The notes under the pieces are model-generated. The model was not told the DNA's origin, searched no databases, and worked only from the letters and a program-made list of their open reading frames with translations. The position numbers and the translations under genes were made by a program. Of a DNA stretch of 62,419 nt, positions 54,788-62,419 are shown in pieces. This DNA comes from JADJWR01 sp964610575 (lineage in GTDB: Bacteria; Pseudomonadota; Gammaproteobacteria; Burkholderiales; Burkholderiaceae_F), in contig CAZSYX010000011.1 in the NCBI GenBank assembly GCA_964610575.1, positions 1 to 62,419 on the forward strand. Reading direction: 5' to 3'. Numbering within the stretch: position 1 is the first letter of the stretch; each line of letters starts with the position of its first letter.

Positions 54788-55495
54788 TCAGCGGAGGTCG
54801 CTCGGTGCGAACCGGATCCACTTCCTGCCCGGCGTCCGCTCGGCGATGAACGTGTCCCGCACGGCATTGAGCCGGTAGGTCAGGAACCTCCGGTCGCGGA
54901 CTTTCGAAAGCCGCTCCGGCTTGAAGATGGCCGCGTTCGTTCCATCGCAGCGCGCCGACAGTGCCAGCAGGCCGTTGAGGTCTTGCTCATGCACGTAGCG
55001 GCCGATCTGCTGCGTGAAGGCGTAGTTCCTGCGGCTCACCAGGTCGGGATAGGCCGCCCGCTTTCCGCGCAGGTCGATCAGCAGCGCGTCGCAGCGCACG
55101 TCGAAGACCCGCCGCTCCGTCCGTATCTCGCGGTCCTCGGCCGGGTAGCTGTCGGTCACGAAGCGACACCAGTGCCAGGCCGTCTCGTACACCGTCGTCT
55201 CGACATCGAGCGATCCGTACCACACCCCATAAGTCGTGCCGTCCGAGTAGCGCGTGGCCTGCCAGTGGGCGGAGTCGAACGAGTAGCTGATCACGGTGCC
55301 GTAGTCGAACGGCCGGCTGATCAGTGCCGCGGCGGTCGGGATGCGCTGCGCGCCCTCGGCGGCAATGGCGATGTCCCAGTCCGCCGGATCAGGCGACAGG
55401 TCGTCGAACAGGTGCTGCGATTCCCGGATCCCAGGGATGTTGCGGACCAAGTCGTCGTGGAAGTCGACGTTGGCGGCGAACAGATCCGCCCGCAT
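54788..55495 (-). CDS. RES-domain NAD+-degrading toxin
   Basis: 235 aa. ISRPFDYGTVISYSFDSAHW, RYSDGTTYGVWYGSLDVETT and VYETAWHWCRFV form the RES core, with the Arg, Glu and Ser positions that name the family. RES toxins deplete NAD+ by phosphorolysis or hydrolysis. The gene begins directly after the antitoxin stop (TGAATG). Full length, so the module looks active. Confidence 0.9.
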   Translation of the reverse strand: MRADLFAANVDFHDDLVRNIPGIRESQHLFDDLSPDPADWDIAIAAEGAQRIPTAAALISRPFDYGTVISYSFDSAHWQATRYSDGTTYGVWYGSLDVETTVYETAWHWCRFVTDSYPAEDREIRTERRVFDVRCDALLIDLRGKRAAYPDLVSRRNYAFTQQIGRYVHEQDLNGLLALSARCDGTNAAIFKPERLSKVRDRRFLTYRLNAVRDTFIAERTPGRKWIRFAPSDLR

Positions 55496-55900
55496 TCACT
55501 GCCCGCGCTGGAAGTCGAGGTAGCGACGCACCGCCAGCAGGCCCTCGAAGCCGTGCTCGATCACGAGATCGACGGGTCGCGCGCCGAGCCGGCGGTTGGG
55601 CTGCGTCATCCAGCGGTAGGCGAGGTCTCGGTCGTGCGGGAACAGCAGCCGCAGCGACTTGTGGATGCCGAGCAGGTGGCCGGCGCGGTCGAGCAGGTCG
55701 CGGCTGTCGGCCAGCGGCTCGCCGCTGCGGTAGCGGCTCAACGTGCTGCGGCTGGCCGCGGAAAGGCCCAGCACCTCGGCTTGCTCGGGGGCGGTGAACT
55801 GCCAGTGATCCAGCAGCCTGGTGACCATCACGGCCAGCCGGGCACGCGCCTCGCGGCTGCTGGTATCGACAGCGGCATGCTTCTCTGCCACGGCGGGCAT
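55496..55900 (-). CDS. Xre/MbcA/ParS-type antitoxin of the RES module
   Basis: 134 aa from ATG 55900 with a strong AAAGGAGG 6 nt upstream. The HTH is AEVLGLSAASRSTLSRYRSG. The C-terminal toxin-binding domain reads LAYRWMTQPNRRLGARPVDL and VIEHGFEGLLAVRRYLDFQR. It plugs the RES active site and represses the operon through the palindrome at 55932-55956. Confidence 0.92.
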   Translation of the reverse strand: MPAVAEKHAAVDTSSREARARLAVMVTRLLDHWQFTAPEQAEVLGLSAASRSTLSRYRSGEPLADSRDLLDRAGHLLGIHKSLRLLFPHDRDLAYRWMTQPNRRLGARPVDLVIEHGFEGLLAVRRYLDFQRGQ

Positions 55901-55931
55901 CGGGCCCTCCTTTGGTCGGTTTGTCTGTATT

Positions 55932-55956
55932 TTTTGGTACGACAAGTGTACCAAAA
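55932..55956 (-). promoter_or_regulatory. Palindromic operator of the RES/Xre operon
   Basis: TTTTGGTAC-gacaagt-GTACCAAAA, perfect nine-base arms with a seven-base spacer, 31 bp before the antitoxin ATG. On the minus strand TTGACG lies just upstream and TACACT inside it, giving -35 and -10 boxes about 15-16 bp apart. Binding here would block RNA polymerase. Confidence 0.72.
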
Positions 55957-56031
55957 TGTTCAGCGCGTCAAGCGGCGTCCCTTGCCGTCAAGCGACCTTT
56001 CGCTTCCGTCCGTTCCGCACCGGGGTCTTGT

Positions 56032-56238
56032 TCAGGCGTCCGGGGATCGAATCGATCGATCAGTCGCTCCGACACTGTCCGCTCGCGCCGACGAGGTCTC
56101 GCTGAGCACTACCAGCGCGCACAACGAAGGCCCTGGGCGCTGCAGGTCGCCGACGAACTTGATCCGCTCGTCGGATTTGCCGAGACACTCGCGGTAGACG
56201 ACGCCCAGCCGGAACCGCGGGGTTGAGCGGCGCCGACG
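56032..56238 (-). other. Coding-like remnant downstream of the 106-aa gene
   Basis: On the minus strand, in frame after the TAG at 56242, runs FRLGVVYRECLGKSDERIKF and VGDLQRPGPSLCALVVLSET to a stop at 56032. Third-position GC is high, as in real genes, but there is no start and I recognise no family. It may be the tail of a broken gene. Confidence 0.28.
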
Positions 56239-56241
56239 CGC

Positions 56242-56562
56242 CTACTTGCGAGGCATGTCGATGATCCGGGCCGACGCCCTTTCGGGGGACGCAGGCGGCT
56301 CGAACTTGCGCAGGAACACAGGCGACACGTTCCATTGCTGGCCGTCGGACGTGATGACCGTCACCGTCTTGCGGTTGTACCGGGCGACGATCCCGGAAAG
56401 CACCGGGTGCCCCGCCGGCTGAAACGTCACCTTCTCGCCGATTGCGAAGTCGAGCATCTGGGCATGGGCGCGCATCTGCTGGAGGAACTTCAGCCGCGCG
56501 ACGACCCGGTTGTTGAGGTCGACGAGTTCCGCTTCGGTCAGTCTGTCGATGTCGATCGTCAT
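56242..56562 (-). CDS. Small conserved hypothetical protein, KOW/SH3-like C-domain
   Basis: 106 aa from ATG 56562 with AGGAG upstream. An N-terminal helix pair (IDRLTEAELVDLNNRVVARL) is followed by a small beta barrel (IGEKVTFQPAGHPVLSGIVA, VTVITSDGQQWNVSPVFLRK). Similar short proteins recur beside mobile genes. The barrel suggests nucleic-acid or protein binding; function unknown. A damaged second copy of its tail lies at 54654-54734. Confidence 0.75.
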   Translation of the reverse strand: MTIDIDRLTEAELVDLNNRVVARLKFLQQMRAHAQMLDFAIGEKVTFQPAGHPVLSGIVARYNRKTVTVITSDGQQWNVSPVFLRKFEPPASPERASARIIDMPRK

Positions 56563-56608
56563 GGGTAGGGCTCCTGCCTCGTGCACTGGCGGCGCGGCGC
56601 GCCGGCTC

Positions 56609-56788
56609 TCAGGCCACTTCGAGTTCGACGCGCACCCGGCGGCCGATCGCCGTGGCGATGTTGACGAGGGCATCGAGCGAAAAGCGCGACACGCGCCCGC
56701 GAAGCAGATCGTTCATGCGCGGCTGCGTCACGCCGCAGCGGCGCGCGGCTTCGGCCTGGGTCCAGCCGATCCCTGGCGATTTCGACAT
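56609..56788 (-). pseudogene. HigA/Xre antitoxin remnant
   Basis: 59 aa from ATG 56788: WTQAEAARRCGVTQPRMNDL and LRGRVSRFSLDALVNIATAI form an HTH of the kind paired with Gp49/HigB toxins. The N-terminal helices are missing, and the frame overlaps the toxin 3' end out of frame. This indicates a deletion that joined the two genes. It could still make a short DNA-binding peptide. Confidence 0.65.
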
Positions 56789-56909
56789 CGCGCTTCGATG
56801 TGGCCTGCGTCTTCTTCTGGAAAGCGCGCAGGACATGCACGGCATCGGCCATTCGCGCGGTGTAGATCACCCGGTAGGTTCCGGCGTCCTCCCAGATCCT
56901 GATTTGGCT
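56763..56909 (-). pseudogene. HigB/Gp49-type toxin, C-terminal remnant
   Basis: SQIRIWEDAGTYRVIYTARM and AVHVLRAFQKKTQATSKRDV are the conserved C-terminal half of phage-derived Gp49/HigB RNase toxins. An in-frame TGA precedes it at 56910-56912, so the N-terminal half is absent. After EIARDRL the frame continues into the antitoxin in the wrong frame, without its own stop. Confidence 0.7.
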
Positions 56910-57023
56910 TCACGGCAAGACCAAGTGCGTTTGGATATAGACGGTCAACCCAGAGGTTCCGCGGTCCGGTGGAGCACGGATCGGCGTCCGACCACGGAGC
57001 CCAGCCGCACACGCGAACCGTGT

Positions 57024-57063
57024 CCCCAAGAAACAAACGGGCCGACCAAGTGGCCAGCCCGTT
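57024..57063 (-). terminator. Terminator behind tRNA-Ala
   Basis: AACGGGC/GCCCGTT stem (57036-57042 and 57057-57063) with additional GGCC...GGTC pairing inside. On the minus strand it is followed by TGTTTCTT. It starts 10 bp after the tRNA CCA end. Confidence 0.72.
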
Positions 57064-57073
57064 CAAAGTTCGG

Positions 57074-57149
<76 letters not shown>

Positions 57150-57257
57150 GACAGGGCGCGAATTGTACTCAATTCCCGGGGGCGGCGGCTGTGCCGGGCT
57201 GGGTAGACTGACCGCCACTCGGGCCGCGGCGGCCCGCGGCCAGCCGAAAGCACGACG

Positions 57258-58103
57258 ATGAAATACACAGTCGAGTTCTGCGAACGCGAGTACAACGCCC
57301 GCGCGTCGATTCCCGAGCACCCGCAGTTCTTCGCCCGCTGGGCCGAGCAGTCGGCGGCGGTGCGCCGGCTGCGCGCCTGCGTGATCGACCTCACCTACGG
57401 CGAGACCACCGGCGAGCGGCTGGATCTCTTTCCGGCGAGCCGCGATGGCGCGCCGCTGCTGGTGTACATCCACGGCGGCTACTGGCGCTCGCTCGACAAG
57501 TCGGACTTCTCGTGGATCGCGCCGCCATTCGTGAACCACGGAGTGTCGGTCGCGCTGCTGAACTACGGGCTGGCGCCGGGCACGCCGATGGAAGAGATCG
57601 TGCGGCAGATGCTGCGCGCCCACGCCTGGCTGTACCGCAACGCCGACCGGCTCGGCTTCGACCCGAACCGCATCTACGTTGCCGGTCACTCGGCCGGCGC
57701 ACACCTGACGGCGATGATGATGGCGGCGCTATGGCCGGTCTGCGGCGCCGACCTGCCGGCGGACCTGGTCAAGGGCGCTCTGGCGGTCAGCGGCATCTAC
57801 GACCTCGAGCCGCTGCTGCACGCACCGTTCATCCGGACGGACCTGAAGCTCACCGCCAGGCGCGCGCGACTGCTGTCACCGGCGCACCTGCCGCCGGCCA
57901 CCGAGCGGCCGCTCTACACGGCCGTGGGGGCGCTGGAGTCGGGCGAGTTCAGGCGGCAGACGGCGCTGATCGGCAGGGCCTGGCGGCGCAACCTGGTACG
58001 AGAAATCTCGATGCCGGGTCGGCACCACCTGAACGTGATCGACGAGCTGGCCAACGTGGCCAGCCCGCTGTTCGACGCGGCGCTGGAGATGACGCGGCGG
58101 TGA
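57258..58103 (+). CDS. Alpha/beta hydrolase, arylformamidase-like
   Basis: 281 aa. The oxyanion motif is LVYIHGGYWRSLDKSDFSW, the HGGYW form of kynurenine formamidase-like esterases. The nucleophile elbow is VAGHSAGAHLTAMM (GHSAG). The catalytic His is probably in MPGRHHLNVIDELA near the C-terminus. It may hydrolyse N-formylkynurenine or a related ester; no kynurenine genes are nearby, so the substrate is open. Confidence 0.86.
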   Translation: MKYTVEFCEREYNARASIPEHPQFFARWAEQSAAVRRLRACVIDLTYGETTGERLDLFPASRDGAPLLVYIHGGYWRSLDKSDFSWIAPPFVNHGVSVALLNYGLAPGTPMEEIVRQMLRAHAWLYRNADRLGFDPNRIYVAGHSAGAHLTAMMMAALWPVCGADLPADLVKGALAVSGIYDLEPLLHAPFIRTDLKLTARRARLLSPAHLPPATERPLYTAVGALESGEFRRQTALIGRAWRRNLVREISMPGRHHLNVIDELANVASPLFDAALEMTRR

Positions 58104-58115
58104 GAGCGACGCTTG

Positions 58116-58183
58116 TCGTCCCGGCGCAGGCCGGGACCCAAGTTCGCCTCGATGAGATTGGGCCCCGGCCTGCGCCGGGGCGA
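58116..58183. repeat. Long imperfect inverted repeat (68 bp)
   Basis: Two 26-bp arms, TCGTCCCGGCGCAGGCCGGG plus six bases and its complement, match at 24 of 26 positions around a 16-bp loop. It lies between convergent genes. The word ccggcgcaggccggg is typical of dispersed intergenic palindromes; it may also end both transcripts. Confidence 0.8.
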
Positions 58184-58204
58184 CTTCGAGTGGCGCGCGA
58201 GCGG

Positions 58205-58543
58205 CTAGATCGCGCTTTCGCCGGTTTCGCCGGTGCGGATGCGGACCACCTGCTCGACCGCGCAGACGAAGATCTTGCCGTCGCCGATCTTGCCGGTGCG
58301 GGCGGCCTTGGTGATGGCTTCGATGGCGCGCTCGACCAGCGTGTCGGGCACGGCGGCCTCGACCTTGACCTTCGGCAGGAAGTCGACGACGTATTCGGCG
58401 CCGCGGTACAGCTCGGTGTGACCCTTCTGCCGGCCGAAACCCTTGACCTCGGTGACGGTGAGCCCGGTGACGCCGGTGTCGGCCAGCGCCTCGCGCACCT
58501 CGTCGAGCTTGAACGGCTTGATGATCGCGGTGATCAGTTTCAT
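58205..58543 (-). CDS. glnB: PII nitrogen regulatory protein
   Basis: 112 aa. The T-loop ELYRGAEYVVDFLPKVKVE has the uridylylation target at Tyr51. The B-loop KAARTGKIGDGKIFV binds ATP. The protein integrates 2-oxoglutarate and ATP/ADP signals and controls glutamine synthetase adenylylation, among others. It follows nadE by 57 bp. The pair nadE-glnB is common in Betaproteobacteria. With no amtB here, GlnB is preferred over GlnK. Confidence 0.94.
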   Translation of the reverse strand: MKLITAIIKPFKLDEVREALADTGVTGLTVTEVKGFGRQKGHTELYRGAEYVVDFLPKVKVEAAVPDTLVERAIEAITKAARTGKIGDGKIFVCAVEQVVRIRTGETGESAI

Positions 58544-58600
58544 GTTCTCCTCCTGCGTACCCTCGTTTCCGGGCCGATTGTATGGCAGGCGGGAACCCAG

Positions 58601-60232
58601 TTAGAGGGCGATCTGCTCGCGGAAGCGGTTGGTGATCGGGTAGCGCCAGTCACGCCCGAAACCCCTATGGGTCACCCGGATGCCGACCGGCGCCTGCCGC
58701 CGCTTGTACTCGTTGATGCGGATCAGCCGCACCACCCGGTTCACATCCGCCGCCGAGTAGCCGGCGGCGACGATCTCCGGCAGGCTGGCGCCCTGCTCCA
58801 TGTACAGCTCGATGATGCCGTCGAGCACGTCGTAGGGCGGCAGCGAGTCCTGGTCGGTCTGGTTGGCCTTCAGCTCGGCCGACGGCGCCCGGCTGATGAT
58901 CCTCTCGGGAATGACGTGCGACTGCGCATTGCGCCAGCGCGCCAGCCGGTAGACCAGCGTCTTGCGGATGTCGCGGATCACCGCGAAGCCGCCGGCCATG
59001 TCGCCATAGAGCGTGCAGTAGCCGACCGCCATCTCGCTCTTGTTGCCGGTGGTCAGCACGATCGAGCCGTACTTGTTGGTCAGCGCCATCAGCAGCGTGC
59101 CGCGGATGCGCGCCTGGATGTTCTCCTCGGTGGTGTCCCACGGCAGGCCGCGGAACTCGCGCGCCAGCGCGGCGAGGAAACTGTCGAACACCGGCTTGAT
59201 CGGGATCTCGTCGTAGCGCACGCCGAGCGTCTTCACCATCTCGCGCGAGTCGAGCCACGAGATGTCGGCGGTGAACTGCGACGGCATCATCACCGTGCGC
59301 ACCTTCTCCGGGCCGAGCGCGTCGACGGCAATGGCCAGCGTCAGCGCCGAGTCGATGCCGCCCGACAGGCCGATGACTGCGCCGGGGAAGCCATTCTTGT
59401 CGAGGTAGTCGTGCACGCCGAGCCGCAGCGCGCCGTAGGCCTGGGCTTCGAGGGAGCCATGCTCGGCGCGCTGGCCCGGCTGCGGCACGCCGTCGACGAA
59501 GTGCGCGACCAGCACGTGCTCCTCGAACTGCGGCGCCATCTGCGCCAATTGGCCAGCCGCGTCGAGCACGAACGAGGCGCCGTCGAACACCAGCTCGTCC
59601 TGGCCGCCGACCAGGTTGGCGTAGACCATCGACAGGCCGGCGCGCGAGACGTTCTCGCGCATCTTGTCGAGCCGCTGGGCGGTCTTGCCTAGGTGGTACG
59701 GCGAGCCGTTGGGCACCAGCAGCACCTGCGCACCGGCGGCGCAGGCGGCTTCCGGCGCGTACGGGTACCAGGTGTCCTCGCAGATGTTGATGCCGAAGCG
59801 CGTGCCCTTCACCTCGAAGACAAACGGGCGGTTGTCCGGCGTGAAGTAGCGCTGCTCGTCGAAGACATCGTAGTTGGGCAGGTCGTGCTTGCAGTAGCTG
59901 CCGGCGATCACCCCGCCCTGCAGCAGCGAGGCGGCGTTGAAGCGCTGCCCCTCGCGCGCCAGCGGGTGGCCGACGATCACGCGCAGCTCGGGAAACTGCA
60001 GCAGCTGCGCGGCGAGCCTGGCCAGCGCGTCGTCGACCGCCCCGTAGAATGCCCGCCGCAGCAGCAGGTCCTCCGGCGGATAGCCGGTCAGCGACAGCTC
60101 GGGAGTAAGCAGGATGTCGGCGCGCGAGGCCGCGGCGCGCCGCGCCGCCTCGACGATCCGCCGGCTGTTGCCCTCCAAATCGCCGACCGTGCAGTTGATC
60201 TGCGCGACGGCAACGTTGACCTGCGAACTCAT
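58601..60232 (-). CDS. nadE: Glutamine-dependent NAD+ synthetase
   Basis: 543 aa. The N-terminal nitrilase-type glutaminase has its Glu in LLTPELSLTGYPPEDLLL, Lys in SYCKHDLPNYDVF and Cys in FGINICEDTWYP. The C-terminal synthetase carries the PP-loop IGLSGGIDSALTLAIAVDAL. Amide nitrogen released from glutamine is channelled to deamido-NAD+. The start codon is an ATG overlapping a typical NVAVAQINCTVGDLEGN opening. The neighbour is PII, which links NAD and nitrogen status. Confidence 0.95.
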   Translation of the reverse strand: MSSQVNVAVAQINCTVGDLEGNSRRIVEAARRAAASRADILLTPELSLTGYPPEDLLLRRAFYGAVDDALARLAAQLLQFPELRVIVGHPLAREGQRFNAASLLQGGVIAGSYCKHDLPNYDVFDEQRYFTPDNRPFVFEVKGTRFGINICEDTWYPYAPEAACAAGAQVLLVPNGSPYHLGKTAQRLDKMRENVSRAGLSMVYANLVGGQDELVFDGASFVLDAAGQLAQMAPQFEEHVLVAHFVDGVPQPGQRAEHGSLEAQAYGALRLGVHDYLDKNGFPGAVIGLSGGIDSALTLAIAVDALGPEKVRTVMMPSQFTADISWLDSREMVKTLGVRYDEIPIKPVFDSFLAALAREFRGLPWDTTEENIQARIRGTLLMALTNKYGSIVLTTGNKSEMAVGYCTLYGDMAGGFAVIRDIRKTLVYRLARWRNAQSHVIPERIISRAPSAELKANQTDQDSLPPYDVLDGIIELYMEQGASLPEIVAAGYSAADVNRVVRLIRINEYKRRQAPVGIRVTHRGFGRDWRYPITNRFREQIAL

Positions 60233-60249
60233 CGACTCGACTGATCCCG

Positions 60250-61428
60250 GTGGCCAACGATTATTGCACGCAGGTCGTCGATGACCCGGCGCGCATCGAT
60301 CGCGCTGCGTGGAATGCGCTGGTCGACGCCGATGCGGATGCCAACCCGTTCCTGCGCCACGAGTACCTCACCGCGCTGACCGCGAGCCGTGCGGCCACGG
60401 CGGCGAGCGGCTGGCATTCGCAGTTCCTGCTGCTCACGCGCGGCGACGAACTGGTGGCCGCGGCGCCGCTGTACGCCAAGGACCACTCCTACGGCGAGTA
60501 CGTGTTCGACTGGTCGTGGGCCGAGGCGTACCAGCGCCACGGGCTCGCCTACTACCCGAAGTGGCTGGTCGCGGTGCCGTTCACGCCGGTGCCGGGCACG
60601 CGGCTGCTGGCGCGCGACGCGCAGGCACGAAGCGCTCTGGCCGCGGCGCTGCTGGCGCAGGCGCGGGACAGCAGCTTGTCGTCGCTGCACGTGCTGCTGG
60701 CGCCGCCACGCGACATCGATGCGCTTACCCAAGCCGGCATGCTGGTCCGCGACGGCGTGCAGTTTCACTGGCGCAACGCGGGCTATGCGAACTTCGAGGA
60801 GTTCCTAGCGCAGCTGGCGCAACCCAAGCGCAAGAAGATCCGCGCCGAGCGGCGCAAGGTTCACGAGGCGGGGGTGGCGCTGGAGCGTCGCGTCGGACGC
60901 GAGATCACGGAAGGCGACTGGCGCTTCTTCTTCCGCTGCTACCTGGCCACCTACCGCGCACACTTCTCCTCGCCGTACCTGAACCTGGAGTTCTTCCTGC
61001 GCATCGGCGAGTCGATGCCGGAGAACCTGATGCTGGTGCTGGCAAAGCGCGACGGGCGGCCTGTTGCCTCCGCGCTCGGCGTGTTCGATGCGCAGCGCGA
61101 GGAGCCGCGGCTGTACGGGCGCTACTGGGGCGCAGTCGAGCACATCGACTGCCTGCACTTCGAGTGCTGCTACTACCAGATGATCGAGTTCGCGATCGAG
61201 CGGAAGCTCGCCTGGTTCGAGGGCGGCGCGCAGGGCGCGCACAAGCTGGCGCGCGGCCTCGACCCGGTGGCGACACGCTCCGCGCACTGGCTGGCACACC
61301 CGGGAATGATGGAAGCGGTGGCGCGCTTCCTCGACCGCGAGCGCGCGGGGGTGTCAGCGTCGATCGACGAGCTAAGCGAGCACCGGGCGTTCAGGGCTGC
61401 CGCCGGCGGCCAACGCGTGCCCGATTAG
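60250..61428 (+). CDS. COG3146/DUF482 GNAT-like protein
   Basis: 392 aa from GTG 60250. ANPFLRHEYLTALTASRAAT, FDWSWAEAYQRHGLAYYPKW and YWGAVEHIDCLHFECCYYQM are the conserved blocks of this FemAB/GNAT-like family. LAQPKRKKIRAERRKV is its basic central motif. It is predicted to transfer an acyl or aminoacyl group; the substrate is not known. Divergent from nadE with 17 bp between starts. Confidence 0.86.
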   Translation: MANDYCTQVVDDPARIDRAAWNALVDADADANPFLRHEYLTALTASRAATAASGWHSQFLLLTRGDELVAAAPLYAKDHSYGEYVFDWSWAEAYQRHGLAYYPKWLVAVPFTPVPGTRLLARDAQARSALAAALLAQARDSSLSSLHVLLAPPRDIDALTQAGMLVRDGVQFHWRNAGYANFEEFLAQLAQPKRKKIRAERRKVHEAGVALERRVGREITEGDWRFFFRCYLATYRAHFSSPYLNLEFFLRIGESMPENLMLVLAKRDGRPVASALGVFDAQREEPRLYGRYWGAVEHIDCLHFECCYYQMIEFAIERKLAWFEGGAQGAHKLARGLDPVATRSAHWLAHPGMMEAVARFLDRERAGVSASIDELSEHRAFRAAAGGQRVPD

Positions 61429-61535
61429 CGCCTTGAAGGGCCCGCCACGCGTGCTAAGAGCCGGCCTTGGTCCTCGCGCTTCAATCCTGAGTCCCCGCCC
61501 CCGACGTCGGCAAGCCGCGGTGCCGCCCCGCCGGC

Positions 61536-62321
61536 TCAAACGACGAGGCGCACGCCGACGATCGCCAGTGCCACGGCAATCGCGCGTTCGATCCACATCG
61601 CCGGCGCGCGCGTCGACACCAGCGAGCCCGCCAGGATGCCCGGGATCGAGCCGAGCAGCAGCCAGCCCAGCAAGGCGAAGTCCACGTTGCCGATCACCAG
61701 GTGGCCCAGGCCCGCCACCAGCGCCAGCGGCAGCGCGTGCGCCAGGTCGGTGCCGACGATCTTCGCCGGCGTCAGCCGGTACGGATACAGGTAGACCATC
61801 ATCACCGTGCCGAGCGCGCCGGCACCGACCGAGGTCATCGTCACCAGCACGCCGAGGATCACACCCGCGGCCACCGTCAGCGCCGGCTGCAGTGCCTTGA
61901 ACCGGATCGGCATGTCGGTGCGCAGCCGCCGCCCGATGCCGTGCAGGCGGCCCTTGAGCATCAGCCCGACGGCGGTGAGCAGCAGCGCCGCGCCGAGCGC
62001 GTGCAGGATCGCGCCCTCGCCGATCTTCTGCCGGCCGTAGATCGCGAGGAACGCCGCCGTCAGCCCGGCGGCCGGCAGGCTGCCCAGCGCCAGCCGCCGC
62101 ACCACCAGCCAGTCGATCGTGCCGTGGCGGCCGTGCATCGCGGCGCCGAAGGCCTTGGTGACCGAGGCGAACAGCAGGTCGGTGCCCACCGCCAGCCCCG
62201 GCGCCACGCCGAACAGCATCACCAGGATCGGCGTCATCAACGCGCCGCCGCCGATGCCGGTCACGCCGACCGTGAAGCCGACACCGGCGCCGGCGACGCT
62301 GTACAGCCAGCCATCGATCAT
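61536..62321 (-). CDS. TauE/SafE-family membrane permease
   Basis: 261 aa with seven or eight hydrophobic spans. GVTGIGGGALMTPILVMLFG is the duplicated family motif, and MTSVGAGALGTVMMVYL its second copy. LLLGSIPGILAGSLVSTRAP is the conserved loop of the second half. The family exports sulfite, sulfoacetate or other organosulfur anions; the substrate here cannot be read from sequence. Confidence 0.92.
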   Translation of the reverse strand: MIDGWLYSVAGAGVGFTVGVTGIGGGALMTPILVMLFGVAPGLAVGTDLLFASVTKAFGAAMHGRHGTIDWLVVRRLALGSLPAAGLTAAFLAIYGRQKIGEGAILHALGAALLLTAVGLMLKGRLHGIGRRLRTDMPIRFKALQPALTVAAGVILGVLVTMTSVGAGALGTVMMVYLYPYRLTPAKIVGTDLAHALPLALVAGLGHLVIGNVDFALLGWLLLGSIPGILAGSLVSTRAPAMWIERAIAVALAIVGVRLVV

Positions 62322-62370
62322 CGGCGCGCCTTTGCTTTCTACGCGCGGCGGCGCAGCGGGCCGGCGCGCA

Positions 62371-62419
62371 CTAGAAGTACCCCTCCTGCTTCTTCTTCTC
62401 CATCGAGCCGGCCTGGTCG
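62371..62419 (-). CDS. C-terminal tail of a gene entering from the right edge
   Basis: Only the last 15 codons are in the window: DQAGSMEKKKQEGYF followed by TAG at 62371-62373. It is 49 bp upstream of the TauE/SafE gene on the same strand. Too short to identify. Confidence 0.45.
   Translation of the reverse strand, partial: DQAGSMEKKKQEGYF

Noticed and set aside
54987..55223. Alternative frame inside the RES toxin gene
   Set aside because: Arg-rich shadow with no motif; the RES core is in the longer frame.

Overview
The window is a 62.4 kb piece of a GC-rich (roughly two thirds G+C by eye) draft scaffold. It is most likely from a betaproteobacterium of the Burkholderiales or a close relative. 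Several conserved orders point there: leuS-lptE-holA-proA, divergent pilU-pilT / yggS-proC, nadE-glnB, and ridA-recG-oxyR-dps. So do a BPSS1780-type membrane protein and a type II (kinase-fold) homoserine kinase beside polA. A run of exactly 100 Ns at 3824-3923 shows that this is a scaffolded assembly.

Layout. 1-9.0 kb is core: the start of glpD, polA, a LOG-family protein split by the gap, a small exported protein, thrB, a membrane protein and uvrD. 9.2-12.4 kb is an exported DUF1800/DUF1501 pair. 12.4-15.4 kb is a small accessory patch: a BrnT/BrnA toxin-antitoxin pair, a decayed HlyD adaptor and low-GC orphan reading frames. 15.4-43.9 kb is mostly core: leuS, lptE, holA, proA, hemJ; HIT, RNA methyltransferase, OsmC, glutathione peroxidase; pilU/pilT, yggS, proC, ubiA; the ugpBAEC glycerol-3-phosphate importer; dps, oxyR, recG, ridA; a HAD protein, a methyltransferase/kinase pair, metK, yajQ, a MaoC hydratase and an acyl-CoA dehydrogenase.

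44.0-57.1 kb is an accessory island of toxin-antitoxin and defence genes, many broken: Phd/VapC, a Fic protein overlapping a dead hsdR, an AAA ATPase behind an inverted repeat, AbrB/PIN, a BrnA fragment, TumA with a truncated TumE, RES/Xre with a clear palindromic operator, and a fused HigB/HigA relic. Its right edge is an intact tRNA-Ala(CGC). A degenerate copy of that tRNA's 3' end, followed by a terminator, lies at 53.9 kb, so the 3.2 kb between them looks like an insertion at a tRNA 3' end.

The least explained intact genes are a two-gene operon at 51.1-53.8 kb. It encodes an N-terminally extended citrate-synthase-like protein that keeps the three catalytic positions, followed by an ATP-grasp ligase. 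No described pathway that I can name matches this pair. 57.2-62.4 kb returns to core genes: an alpha/beta hydrolase, PII, nadE, a COG3146-type protein and a TauE/SafE permease.
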